Source: Cyclobacterium sp.
GTDB taxonomy: Bacteria; Bacteroidota; Bacteroidia; Cytophagales; Cyclobacteriaceae
Reading direction: 5' to 3'
Assembly (NCBI RefSeq): GCF_014762705.1
Contig: NZ_JABURL010000119.1
Span: forward strand, 124,001-188,000
Length of the DNA stretch: 64,000 nucleotides
In this document: in pieces, positions 9,558-19,061 of the stretch
Position numbering within the stretch: position 1 is the first letter of the stretch
How the letters are laid out: each line of letters opens with the position of its first letter
Program-made: the position numbers and the translations under genes
Notes under the pieces: model-generated
Databases searched by the model: none
The model's input: only the letters and a program-made list of their open reading frames with translations
Told to the model about the DNA's origin: nothing

Positions 9558-12500
9558 ATGAAAAGAAAAATACTATACCTAATAAAGATGGTATCCAAAA
9601 ACCTGTTATATGGCTGTGTACTGCAATGTTTGTTTTTGACTACCTTGCTGGCCAATGATTCCAAAGCCCAGATCAAACCGATCGACGAAACATTTCTCCG
9701 CATGGCCAATAAGGACTGGAGTGTACAAGAAGTTTTTCAGAACCTTGAATCCAAAACAGACTATGTTTTTATTTTTCCGGATGACCTGCTTAAGGACAGG
9801 GGGCGGGTAACATTAAAGGCCGGAAAACAATCCGTCAATGATATTCTGGTACAGGTAGCTCAATCTGCCAAATTGAAGTTCAGGCAGGTCAATAACTCCA
9901 TTTATGTGGGAGGTTCTCAAAGCATAAACCAAAGTCAGGAAGTAACCATTTCCTTGGATTTTATAGAAATCAGTGGAACAGTTGTAGATCAGAACGGGCA
10001 ACCCATCCCGGGAGCGACGGTCCTGGTAGAAGGTACAAACACGGGGACAGCCACTGACATTGAAGGTAATTTTTCCATCGAAGCAGCTGAGGGTTCTGTA
10101 CTGCTTTTTTCTTTTATTGGCTACCAATCTCAACGCATCACTGTAGGTAACCAAACGAGCCTGACCATTACCTTAAACGAAGACCAGTCCTCACTGGAAG
10201 AAGTGGTGGTAGTAGGGTATGGAACACAGAAGAAAGTGAATGTGATTGGTTCAGTTTCACAGATAAGTGCTGAGAACATTGAAAACCGACCTGTTCAACA
10301 ACTTTCTCAAGCCATAACTGGTCAAATGCCTGGAGTAACCGTAATCCAAAGATCCGGTCGGCCGGGTCAAAGTGGAGGTAATATCAGGGTCAGAGGGGTT
10401 GGCTCCTTTGGAGCAACACCAAGCGCCTTGATTTTGATTGATGGCATACCGGGCAATATGAATGACATCAATCCGGATGATGTGCAGTCCATTTCAGTGT
10501 TAAAGGATGCCTCTTCAGCAGCGATATATGGAGCAAGGGCGGCAAATGGGGTCATTTTGGTGACTACCAAAAATGGATCTAATAAAAAAATGACAGTGAG
10601 TTACAATGGCTATGTTGGCTTCAACCAGCCAACTGAGTTGCCACAATTTGTGGACTCCTGGGATTATGCAACCATGTATAACATTGCCTCAGGAAGCAAT
10701 AGTTATACAGAGGAAGACATAGAGAAATACAGGTCACAATCTGATCCGGACAATTATCCGAATACCCGGTTTTTGGACCATGTGTTTGCAGGGGATGGTA
10801 TTCAGACCGGCCATACCCTTACTTTAAACGGAGGGGATGAAAACAACAAATATTTCCTTTCAGGAGGTATATTAAGTCAGGAGGGAATTGTTCCAAAAAA
10901 CAATTACAACCGGTATAATTTGAGACTGAATCTGGAAAATAAGCTAGGTGAACAATTCAAATTAACCACCAGGTTATTTGGATCTATTGAGGAGCGAAAC
11001 GAGCCTCAGGCAACTGCCAACAAAGGAGGAGAACTCAATGATCAGTTGATACAAAATGCCATCAGGTATCCCGCAGTTTACTTGGGCCAGGCTTCAAATG
11101 GTGATTTTGGGATAGGTCCGGAGAGTGGGGGTACACCTGTTTCCTGGCTACAATCAGATTCCTATTTGACCAATCCCAGAACACGGACAGGAATAAATAT
11201 GAAATTGGATTGGACACCGGTACAAGGGCTGGTTTTTTCTGCTATCGGAGGTTATAATTCCTTTTTACTGGAACAACGGTCCTACCTGGCTTCACAAAGG
11301 TTAAATGATGATGTTTTTCATGCACAATCGTACCTGAACCAATATAGTAACAAGGAGATTTTCAAAACAGCCCAATTTATTGGAGAGTATTCGAAAAGTT
11401 TCGATAACAACAATTTGGATTTTTTGGTGGGCTATACTTTTGAAAACCAAATCAATACTTATTTCAATGGATACAGACAAGACTTTCCCAGCAATGATTA
11501 CACGGTAATTGGTATGGGAGGCGCAGACAATCAAAGAGTAGGTGGTTTTGATGAGGAATGGGCGATTCAATCCCTCATTTCCAGGATAAAATTTAATCAT
11601 GCCGAAAAATATTTGTTTGAAACTACTTTGAGGTATGATGGCTCTTCCCGGTTTCCAGAAAACTACAAGTATGCTCTTTTTCCATCAATGGCTCTCGGTT
11701 GGAGACTTTCCGATGAGGTATTCCTGGAAAACTGGAACTGGCTTTCGGATTTTAAATTGAAAGCATCCTGGGGGATTCTGGGAAATCAAAACATTGGCAA
11801 TTACCCTTATCAGACCGTTCTTAATTCAGGCAGGAATTATCCTTTTGGAGGAAGTATTTCCACCGGGGCAGCTTATTCGGACTACAGGGATGCCAATATC
11901 CGCTGGGAGTCTACCGAAACTTTAGACTTTGGAGCAGAAACAAGTTTTTTGGAGGGAAAATTGTCCTTTAACTTCACCTATTTTAACCGGAATACTACCG
12001 ACATTCTTTTTCAACCTACGGCAAGTGTTTCATCCATTTTGGGAGTGGGGATCGGAGAAATCAATACCGGAGCAGCCAGAAACAAAGGCTGGGAATTTGA
12101 TTTTGGATATCGAAACCAAATGAATGATTTTCAATATTCTGTTACGGGAAATTTTTCCATTATCAATAATGAAGTGGTTTCTCTGGGACTTGGGAATGTA
12201 GAACAGCCAAATGGTTTGGTCGGAAATGGTTCCAGCTTGTTTGTAGGCTTCCCTATGGAAATGTATTATGGATATGAATCTGATGGAGTCTTTTTAAGTG
12301 AAGAGGATATTGCTGATTGGCCCACACAATCTGCCATTACCCCCAACCCAATGCCAGGAGATATCCGATACAAAGATATTAGCGGCCCTGATGGGGTGCC
12401 TGATGGCAGAGTGGACCCGACCTACGACAGGACCTTCTTAGGCAGTAGAATTCCTAAATATACCTATGGCCTCAATTTTGGATCAAAATACAAGAATTTT

Positions 12501-12938
12501 GACATATCTGTATTTTTGCAGGGTGTTTCGGGCGTAGATGGATTTTTAAATAATTATGCGGGCTGGGCCTTTTTTAATCTTGGAAACATCCAAAAATGGC
12601 AAATGGATGGCAGATTTAATCCGGAGAGTCCGGAAAGGTATCCGGCTTATCCCCGTTTGGAAGTCATCACCAACAGTGGAACACCAAATACCGTCATTTC
12701 TGATTTTTGGGTGACTAATGCATCTTACCTCAGGGTTAAAAACCTTCAGTTGGGATATACCTTAAATCCGCAACTGCTGGAAAGAATAGGCCTTCAAAAC
12801 CTAAGGCTTTACCTTAGTGGAGAGAATGTACTTTCTTTTACTTCTTACATGGAAGGTTGGGACCCTGAAATCAACACGGGAGGAGCCTATTATCCCATTT
12901 TGGCAACCTATACTTTGGGTATTAATGCTAGATTTTAA
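9558..12938 (+). CDS. SusC-like TonB-dependent receptor with STN domain (SusC-1)
   Basis: Outer-membrane TonB-dependent oligosaccharide transporter of the SusC/RagA family, 1126 residues. In order: signal peptide ending near SKAQ, STN signalling domain (about 50-115), carboxypeptidase-regulatory-like domain (about 138-215, ISGTVVDQNGQPIPGATVLV), plug with the family signature EEVVVVGYGTQKK and LKDASSAAIYGARAANGVILV, then the beta-barrel ending in an aromatic residue (NARF). The STN domain pairs it functionally with FecR just upstream. It binds substrate together with the SusD lipoprotein encoded next. The substrate, inferred from neighbours, is a sulfated, possibly phosphorylated, glycan. Confidence 0.97.
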   Translation: MKRKILYLIKMVSKNLLYGCVLQCLFLTTLLANDSKAQIKPIDETFLRMANKDWSVQEVFQNLESKTDYVFIFPDDLLKDRGRVTLKAGKQSVNDILVQVAQSAKLKFRQVNNSIYVGGSQSINQSQEVTISLDFIEISGTVVDQNGQPIPGATVLVEGTNTGTATDIEGNFSIEAAEGSVLLFSFIGYQSQRITVGNQTSLTITLNEDQSSLEEVVVVGYGTQKKVNVIGSVSQISAENIENRPVQQLSQAITGQMPGVTVIQRSGRPGQSGGNIRVRGVGSFGATPSALILIDGIPGNMNDINPDDVQSISVLKDASSAAIYGARAANGVILVTTKNGSNKKMTVSYNGYVGFNQPTELPQFVDSWDYATMYNIASGSNSYTEEDIEKYRSQSDPDNYPNTRFLDHVFAGDGIQTGHTLTLNGGDENNKYFLSGGILSQEGIVPKNNYNRYNLRLNLENKLGEQFKLTTRLFGSIEERNEPQATANKGGELNDQLIQNAIRYPAVYLGQASNGDFGIGPESGGTPVSWLQSDSYLTNPRTRTGINMKLDWTPVQGLVFSAIGGYNSFLLEQRSYLASQRLNDDVFHAQSYLNQYSNKEIFKTAQFIGEYSKSFDNNNLDFLVGYTFENQINTYFNGYRQDFPSNDYTVIGMGGADNQRVGGFDEEWAIQSLISRIKFNHAEKYLFETTLRYDGSSRFPENYKYALFPSMALGWRLSDEVFLENWNWLSDFKLKASWGILGNQNIGNYPYQTVLNSGRNYPFGGSISTGAAYSDYRDANIRWESTETLDFGAETSFLEGKLSFNFTYFNRNTTDILFQPTASVSSILGVGIGEINTGAARNKGWEFDFGYRNQMNDFQYSVTGNFSIINNEVVSLGLGNVEQPNGLVGNGSSLFVGFPMEMYYGYESDGVFLSEEDIADWPTQSAITPNPMPGDIRYKDISGPDGVPDGRVDPTYDRTFLGSRIPKYTYGLNFGSKYKNFDISVFLQGVSGVDGFLNNYAGWAFFNLGNIQKWQMDGRFNPESPERYPAYPRLEVITNSGTPNTVISDFWVTNASYLRVKNLQLGYTLNPQLLERIGLQNLRLYLSGENVLSFTSYMEGWDPEINTGGAYYPILATYTLGINARF

Positions 12939-12974
12939 GAAAAAATGAATACAAATATTTTAAGGACTAATCTT

Positions 12975-14609
12975 ATGAAAACGATATATAAGCCATTGTT
13001 CGTCGCGCTCTTGTTGCTTTCGGGTATTTCCTGCGATGATAAACTGGAGCAATTTCCCACCGATGCTTTTGCCAGTGGGACATTCTGGACTTCGGAATCC
13101 AATGCTTTGATAGCTTTAACAGGAATGTACAGAGGAAATATAAATTACGGAACGCAGGTAGTACCCTCAGACTGGTGGACTTACTGTGGAATCGTTTTTT
13201 TGGAATTCGCCACAGATAATTCCTATGACAGGCGCGGAGACAATTCTACCTATAACCGGTTGACGGATGGAACACTGCTTCCAAACAATAATGTGGTAAA
13301 CGGTTATTGGCAGGGTTCCTACAGGCGCATAGCCATTGCCAATGATTTTCTGGAAAATATTGATAATGTCAATATGCCAGAAGTAAAAATGCAGCGGATG
13401 AAAAGCGAAGCCAGGTTTATTAGGGCAACGCAGTATTTTTATTTGTCTCAGTTTTGGGGAGATGTTCCTTTGGTTACCAATACACTCACACCGGATGAAG
13501 CCAATAACGTTGAAAAATCAAGCAAGACGGTTATTGTGGACTTTGTGATACAGGAATTATCGGAAGCAGTAAATGGACTTCCCAGATTTTCCGAAATTCC
13601 TGATTCCGAAATTGGTAGAGCAAGCAAACAAGCGGCCCTGGCTTTTTTAGGCAGATTATACCTGGCTGAGAAAAGATTTGATGAGGCCTCTGAAGTATAC
13701 CAACAAATCATCAATTATGGAGATAATATAATCGATTCGGAATACGGGCCGCTCTTTACCACAGAAAACGAAAACAGTGCAGAAAATATTTTCAGCGTGC
13801 AATTTGTTTCAGGATTAGCCCCAAATGCCATGCCCCAGCATGCATTTCCTGCTGCCTCAAGCGGCTGGCATATTATCAATCCACTGGGAAGCCTGGCAGA
13901 GGAATATGGATTTGAGGACGGAACGCCCTTTTCCTATGATGACCCAAAGTTTGTCCAGGAGGATATGGGAGCCAACCGGGATCAGAGATTTAGGGATACC
14001 TTTATTTGGAATGAATCAACTTTCCTAGGAAGAAGATATGTATGTCATCCCGATTCCACCCAATCCGTCGATCAGCTTACCTATTCCAAACAAGCGACAC
14101 GTACCGGATTTGGGTTTAGAAAATATTTTGATGAAACTTTTAATGGTAATTTAAGAAATGACTATGGCGGAAATATCCCGATTATCAGGTATGCGGAGGT
14201 CCTGTTGAGTTATCTGGAAGCTGAACTTGAAGCAGGAAACCCCATTACCCAAAACTTACTGGATCAAACGATTAATCTTGTCAGAGGAAGAGAATCAGTA
14301 AATTTGCCTCCTATTACAGAAACCAACCCGGATGTTCTCCGGGAAATTCTAAGAAGCGAACGCAGAATTGAATTGGCCTTTGAAGGTACCCGGTTATGGG
14401 ATATTTTCCGTTGGGAAATAGGAGAGGAAGTGTTAAATGGTGATTTTTGGGGGGCACCCTTTCCGAATTCGGTAAGGTATCCAACTACTTCCATTAAATT
14501 GGACCCTCAATCCAGGTGGTATGTTACTACCAAAAATTTCAGGCCAGGCGATTACCAATGGCCTATTCCTGAGTCAGAAACCAACATTAACCCAAAATTG
14601 GCAGAATAG
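12975..14609 (+). CDS. SusD/RagB-like glycan-binding lipoprotein (SusD-1)
   Basis: Surface lipoprotein that forms the lid of SusC-1. The preferred start at 12975 gives MKTIYKPLFVALLLLSGISC, a lipoprotein signal with the acceptor cysteine at residue 20. An in-frame ATG at 12945, 7 bases after SusC-1 stops, would add ten polar residues. The fold is recognisable from the RFIRATQYFYLSQFWGDVPL helix, the EVLLSYLEAELEAG segment and the closing RSERRIELAFEGTRLWDIFRW block. Length (544 residues) is normal. Co-transcription with SusC-1 is near certain. Confidence 0.96.
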   Translation: MKTIYKPLFVALLLLSGISCDDKLEQFPTDAFASGTFWTSESNALIALTGMYRGNINYGTQVVPSDWWTYCGIVFLEFATDNSYDRRGDNSTYNRLTDGTLLPNNNVVNGYWQGSYRRIAIANDFLENIDNVNMPEVKMQRMKSEARFIRATQYFYLSQFWGDVPLVTNTLTPDEANNVEKSSKTVIVDFVIQELSEAVNGLPRFSEIPDSEIGRASKQAALAFLGRLYLAEKRFDEASEVYQQIINYGDNIIDSEYGPLFTTENENSAENIFSVQFVSGLAPNAMPQHAFPAASSGWHIINPLGSLAEEYGFEDGTPFSYDDPKFVQEDMGANRDQRFRDTFIWNESTFLGRRYVCHPDSTQSVDQLTYSKQATRTGFGFRKYFDETFNGNLRNDYGGNIPIIRYAEVLLSYLEAELEAGNPITQNLLDQTINLVRGRESVNLPPITETNPDVLREILRSERRIELAFEGTRLWDIFRWEIGEEVLNGDFWGAPFPNSVRYPTTSIKLDPQSRWYVTTKNFRPGDYQWPIPESETNINPKLAE

Positions 14610-14614
14610 ATATC

Positions 14615-17221
14615 ATGAAAAGAAGACATGCAGTAAAAGCAATCGCCCTGGGATCTGTTACACCCCACCTGCTGTTGGGCGGCACAGCAGGTTTTGTGCC
14701 GGCACCAAAAGTAAAAGGCAATTTAGCTCCCTCCAATTTTGCCAGTCAATGGCAGCAATGGCCGGATATGCCCTGGGTAGGGCCGGAATATTGGGGCAAC
14801 AGGTTGCAGGATTGGGAAATCCGTCAGGGACGTGCCGTTTGTGTCATCTCCGACAAAAATCGCTCGCTTCATTGCCTTACCCATCAAATGGGTTCCGGTT
14901 CCGGAAATTTTTCCCTACAGGTCAACATGGATTGGTTGAATGCAGCAGCCAAAGGAATACAGGAAGCCTATGCCGGTTTTCGGCTTGCAGCAAAAGGAAA
15001 GTTTGAAGATTATCGCTCTGCCGCAGTTTTTGGCCAGGGACTCGATGCTGGGATCAACGGACAGGGCTACCTTTTTATTGGAGAAAAAACAGGCAGCCAA
15101 CAACTCTCCCTTGATGCTGAAATCACCCTCAAACTGGAAGGAATCGGAAATGAACTCCAATTGAAAGCGCAGCATTCAGGGAATGGCAAATTGCTGGCCA
15201 TGTTGACCTATACCCAACCCAAGGCTACATGGGAAGGGAATCTGGCTCTGGTGTCTCATTTTCCTTTGGAAAACACAGGCTCACCATCGGTGGCCTTTTC
15301 CGGATGGCAAATATCCGGAGACAAAATTGCAGCAGACGCAGCGCAGGCTTTTGGACCAATCTGTTTTGCCCAGTATACCCTGCATGACGGAACACTTAAA
15401 TTGGCTGCCCAGCTGACGCCGGTAGATGGAATCAGCGGGCTTCAGCTCAGCCTTCAGGTCTGGCAAAATGGCCAGTGGGAAACCTTGCAGGAAGCCTTGC
15501 CAGATCCTTTGGGCAGAGTGGCCCATTTCAGGCAGGAAAATTGGCAAGCCGGAAAGGCTACCCCATACAGGGTCAAATTGGACCTGCCTCTGAAATCTGG
15601 CAACAGTTCCTATTATTATACCGGCACCATTGCCAAAGAGCCAAAGGATATGGATCAGGTCAAGATGGCAGTTTTCAGCTGTAATGCAGATTATGGGTTT
15701 CCGGATCAGGAGGTAAGCATCCATTCCCTGAAACACCAGCCCGACCTGGCTGTTTTTCTGGGCGATCAGTTTTATGAAAGTACTGGCGGATTCGGCATTC
15801 AGACCGCTCCCCTGGAAAAATCCAGCCTCGATTACCTGCGAAAATGGTACATGTTTGGCTGGTCTTACCGGGAAATTTTCCGACACATTCCAAGTGCCTT
15901 TATTCCAGATGACCATGATGTGTACCATGGAAATGTTTGGGGAGAAGCCGGCAAAAATGCCCCCACCGATGAGGGATGGGGCTATGTGGCCCAGGACCAG
16001 GGTGGATACAAAATGCCGCCTGAATGGGTGAACATGGTGCAACTGACCCAGACCGGCCACCTGCCGGATCCTTTTGACCCTACCCCGGTCAAACAGGGCA
16101 TAGGTACCTATTATACCGATTGGGTTTATGGAGGTGTAAGTTTTGCGATTTTGGAGGATCGGAAATTCAAATCCGCACCCAAGAATGTTTTGCCTGAGGA
16201 GGCCATGGTGACGAATGGGTTTATTCAGAATCGTGAATTTGATATCAAAGCCCACTACGATGTAGAAGCGCAGCTTTTGGGTGAAAGACAGCTGGAATTT
16301 TTAGAACACTGGTCCACCGATTGGAGCAAAGGTGCTGAAATGAAGGCAGTACTGTCTCAAACAAATTTTTGCACGGTTGCCACACTGCCGGAAGGCAGCA
16401 TCATTGACAGTATCGTTCCCCGGCTTCCTATTCCCGAACCCGGTGTTTATGTATCTGGCGACGCCCCTACCACGGATATGGACTCCAATGGCTGGCCACA
16501 AAAAGGCCGGGATGAAGCTTTGCGAATAATTCGGAAAGCCTTTGCACTACACGTGGCGGGTGACCAACACCTGGCTTCTGTAGTTCACTATGGGGTGGAT
16601 GAATTTGGAGATGCGGGTTATGCCTTTGCCGGTCCGGCATTAAATAACCTCTTTCCCAGGCGTTGGTGGCCGCCTGTTGGTGATCAACATGAAGGGCTTC
16701 CAGGTAAGCCTGCCTATACAGGCAATTTTCATGATGGCTTCGGAAATAAAATGACGGTGCATGCGGTGGCCAATCCCAGAAAAACAGGTCAGGAGCCGGC
16801 TCTGATTCATGACCGGTCCACCGGCTATGGTCTGGTCACTTTTGATAAAGCCCAAAAGAAAATTAACCTGGAGTGCTGGCCAAGGTATGTAGATCCTGAA
16901 AAACAACCCGATGGTCAATTCGAAGGTTGGCCTGTTACTATCACCCAGCAGGATAATTTTGCCAAAGCAAGCGCAGGTACCCTGCCTGTCCTGGACCTGA
17001 ACAACTGCCACAATCCCATAATCGAGGTGGTGGATGAAGAAAGCGGTGAACTGGTCTATTCGCTCAGGGTAAGGGAAAAAACTTTCCGGCCCAAAGTATT
17101 TAAAGATAGCAAATACCAGGTAAAAGTATGGGAAGATGGACAGGATAGGACACAATTATTTCAGGGATTGGCTTTGGATCTGAATCAAAAAGAGACCTTA
17201 TTTGTAAATTATCAGGTTTAA
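14615..17221 (+). CDS. PhoD-like metallophosphohydrolase
   Basis: Large exported phosphomonoesterase or phosphodiesterase of the PhoD family, 868 residues, starting 5 bases after SusD-1 stops. The N-terminus MKRRHAVKAIALG looks Tat-type, which fits PhoD enzymes exported with bound metal. Residues 1-340 form beta-rich regions of no family I can name. The catalytic part spans about 345-700: KMAVFSCNADY, FLGDQFYE (metal-binding Asp), IPDDHDVYHGNVWG (the PhoD DDHD motif) and HVAGDQHLASVVHYG. Its place inside a SusCD operon suggests removal of phosphate from the imported glycan or phosphate scavenging from the substrate; this is inference. Confidence 0.85.
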   Translation: MKRRHAVKAIALGSVTPHLLLGGTAGFVPAPKVKGNLAPSNFASQWQQWPDMPWVGPEYWGNRLQDWEIRQGRAVCVISDKNRSLHCLTHQMGSGSGNFSLQVNMDWLNAAAKGIQEAYAGFRLAAKGKFEDYRSAAVFGQGLDAGINGQGYLFIGEKTGSQQLSLDAEITLKLEGIGNELQLKAQHSGNGKLLAMLTYTQPKATWEGNLALVSHFPLENTGSPSVAFSGWQISGDKIAADAAQAFGPICFAQYTLHDGTLKLAAQLTPVDGISGLQLSLQVWQNGQWETLQEALPDPLGRVAHFRQENWQAGKATPYRVKLDLPLKSGNSSYYYTGTIAKEPKDMDQVKMAVFSCNADYGFPDQEVSIHSLKHQPDLAVFLGDQFYESTGGFGIQTAPLEKSSLDYLRKWYMFGWSYREIFRHIPSAFIPDDHDVYHGNVWGEAGKNAPTDEGWGYVAQDQGGYKMPPEWVNMVQLTQTGHLPDPFDPTPVKQGIGTYYTDWVYGGVSFAILEDRKFKSAPKNVLPEEAMVTNGFIQNREFDIKAHYDVEAQLLGERQLEFLEHWSTDWSKGAEMKAVLSQTNFCTVATLPEGSIIDSIVPRLPIPEPGVYVSGDAPTTDMDSNGWPQKGRDEALRIIRKAFALHVAGDQHLASVVHYGVDEFGDAGYAFAGPALNNLFPRRWWPPVGDQHEGLPGKPAYTGNFHDGFGNKMTVHAVANPRKTGQEPALIHDRSTGYGLVTFDKAQKKINLECWPRYVDPEKQPDGQFEGWPVTITQQDNFAKASAGTLPVLDLNNCHNPIIEVVDEESGELVYSLRVREKTFRPKVFKDSKYQVKVWEDGQDRTQLFQGLALDLNQKETLFVNYQV

Positions 17222-17244
17222 TTATTGCCAAATTTAAATATTCC

Positions 17245-18780
17245 ATGACATTCCGAATGATCATCTTACCCTTGATTGCAGTCCTTTTCTTTGCCTGTTC
17301 ACCCGAAAAGGATCGGCCCCAAAGCCCACCCAATATCATTTACATTTTGGCCGATGATTTGGGTTATGGGGATTTGGGCTGTTATGGGCAGGAAAAGATC
17401 GAGACCCCTCACATTGATGCCCTGGCTGCCAGCGGGATGTTGTTTACACAACATTATTCAGGCGCTCCGGTATGCGCACCTGCCAGGGCGGTACTGCTTA
17501 CAGGCCAGCACAGTGGCAGGGCGCAGGTGAGGGGAAATGACGAATGGGGAGATAGGGGTGATGTATGGAATTACATGGCCATGCTTGCCGATTCTACCCT
17601 GGAAGGGCAGCGCCCTATAAAGGAGGGAACCACTACTTTGGGTTCTCTCCTGCAGGGAGCAGGGTATACCACGGCCGTTGTTGGAAAGTGGGGTTTAGGA
17701 GCCCCACATACGGTTGGGGTACCCAATAAGCAAGGCTTTGATTATTTTTTCGGTTACAATTGCCAACGGCAGGCGCACACCTTATACCCTGTACACCTTT
17801 GGGAAAATGATCGGCGGGTATATTTAAACAATGATACCATTCCACCAAATACCCGCTTGCCTGAAGGGGCGGATCCCTATGTCGAAGAAAGCTATGCTGA
17901 TTACTTTCTTACCGATTATGCACCAGAAGAGATGTTTAAACGCATTCAGGAATTTGTAAAGGAAGAGACCGATCATCCGTTTTTCCTCTATTGGGCTACA
18001 CCTATTCCGCATGTTCCCCTGCAGGCCCCAGAAAGATGGATCGATTATTATGTGGACAAGTTTGGTGAGGAGGAACCCTACCTGGGTGAAAGGTCTTATT
18101 TTCCGGCCCGACATCCAAGGGCTACCTATGCGGCCATGGTCAGCTACCTGGATGAGCAGGTAGGTAATTTGGTACAACAGCTTAAAGACCAGGGGGTATA
18201 CGACAATACCCTGATTATTTTCACCTCAGACAATGGCCCCACCTTCAATGGGGGTACGGATTCTCCCTGGTTTAATAGCGCAGGGGTTTTCAGAGAGGAA
18301 AGGGGTTATGGCAAAGGTTACTTGTATGAAGGAGGAATCAGGGTACCCATGATTGCTTCCTGGCCAGCAAAAATCGAGAAAGGAACCCAAAGTGACCATG
18401 TTTCTGTATTTTACGATGTGATGCCTACTTTGGTGGAAATTGCCGGAACAGAGGAAACCTACGATTCAGATGGTGTCAGCTTCCTGCCAACCTTAATTGG
18501 AGAAGATCAAAAAGAGCACGAATACTTGTATTGGGAATTCCCTTCCTATGGTGGTCAGATGGCTGTTAGGATAGGAAACTGGAAAGCCCTGAGGCTAAAC
18601 ATACACGAAGGGGAATCGGAATGGCAACTATTTGACCTGACTAATGATCTTTTGGAAAGCAATGACCTGGCTGCCGATCACCCTGAGATCATCCGAAAAG
18701 TGGAAGCTATTGTTGCTGAAGCACATGTGCCGGCCTCCAATCCCCGCTGGAGGTATGCAGCATTGGGAGAAGAACAATAG
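17245..18780 (+). CDS. Arylsulfatase lipoprotein
   Basis: Complete S1 sulfatase, 511 residues, with lipoprotein signal MTFRMIILPLIAVLFFAC (Cys18 as lipid acceptor), so probably membrane-anchored. Motifs: LADDLGYGDLGCYG (metal pair at 37-38), formylglycine motif CAPAR with Cys77, GKWGLG, FTSDNGPTFNGG, YEGGIRVPMIASWP and a YWEFPSYGGQMAVR segment near the C-terminus. It begins 23 bases after the PhoD-like gene, so SusC-1, SusD-1, PhoD and this sulfatase probably form one operon. Resembles arylsulfatase A/GALNS-type enzymes; substrate not determinable. Confidence 0.93.
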   Translation: MTFRMIILPLIAVLFFACSPEKDRPQSPPNIIYILADDLGYGDLGCYGQEKIETPHIDALAASGMLFTQHYSGAPVCAPARAVLLTGQHSGRAQVRGNDEWGDRGDVWNYMAMLADSTLEGQRPIKEGTTTLGSLLQGAGYTTAVVGKWGLGAPHTVGVPNKQGFDYFFGYNCQRQAHTLYPVHLWENDRRVYLNNDTIPPNTRLPEGADPYVEESYADYFLTDYAPEEMFKRIQEFVKEETDHPFFLYWATPIPHVPLQAPERWIDYYVDKFGEEEPYLGERSYFPARHPRATYAAMVSYLDEQVGNLVQQLKDQGVYDNTLIIFTSDNGPTFNGGTDSPWFNSAGVFREERGYGKGYLYEGGIRVPMIASWPAKIEKGTQSDHVSVFYDVMPTLVEIAGTEETYDSDGVSFLPTLIGEDQKEHEYLYWEFPSYGGQMAVRIGNWKALRLNIHEGESEWQLFDLTNDLLESNDLAADHPEIIRKVEAIVAEAHVPASNPRWRYAALGEEQ

Positions 18781-18891
18781 ATAAAGCTACCAAAGGGCCA
18801 ATTATGGAATACGAATTTTAAACCTGTCCCAAATTCGCAAAACATGGTTTTTATTTATTAATAATTTGATTTTTATTGCTCAGATAGCCTT

Positions 18892-18907
18892 CCCCGACTA
18901 ATCGGGG
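18892..18907. terminator. Short hairpin after the SusCD-1 operon
   Basis: Perfect 6-base arms (CCCCGA / TCGGGG) around a 4-base loop, 112 bases after the sulfatase stop. No T-tract follows, so it is a weak terminator or an intergenic palindrome rather than a clear intrinsic terminator. Confidence 0.35.
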
Positions 18908-18917
18908 TAACCTATTA

Positions 18918-18938
18918 AAAACAAATTATAAACAGATG
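18918..18938 (+). repeat. Translation-start leader, copy 2
   Basis: Twin of 1191-1211 (19 of 21 bases identical), ending in the ATG of a 37-codon reading frame. A second copy of an initiation region with only a tiny frame behind it suggests the remains of a lost gene start. Confidence 0.45.
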
Positions 18939-19049
18939 AAAGGACTGGCTATTTCAGGCAGTATATTTTATTTTTTTATGTATTGTCTGACTAATCGATT
19001 ACTGTATTGGGAATTTAACGGATATTTGGTACCTTATGCTGCTTATTAA
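18936..19049 (+). other. 37-codon small ORF, possible gene-start relic
   Basis: Opens at the duplicated leader and encodes a hydrophobic N-terminus (MKGLAISGSIFYFFMYCLTN) followed by an aromatic-rich tail. It stops 12 bases before the DUF1549/DUF1553 gene. The first 18 residues could be a signal peptide. It may be a decayed start of a secreted-protein gene, or a leader translated to feed ribosomes into the next gene. No family is recognised. Confidence 0.3.
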
Positions 19050-19061
19050 CCAAATGTCCTC

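Noticed and set aside
15281-16255. Long (324-codon) reverse-strand open frame
   Set aside because: It lies fully antisense to the PhoD-like gene, whose motifs are clear in the forward frame.
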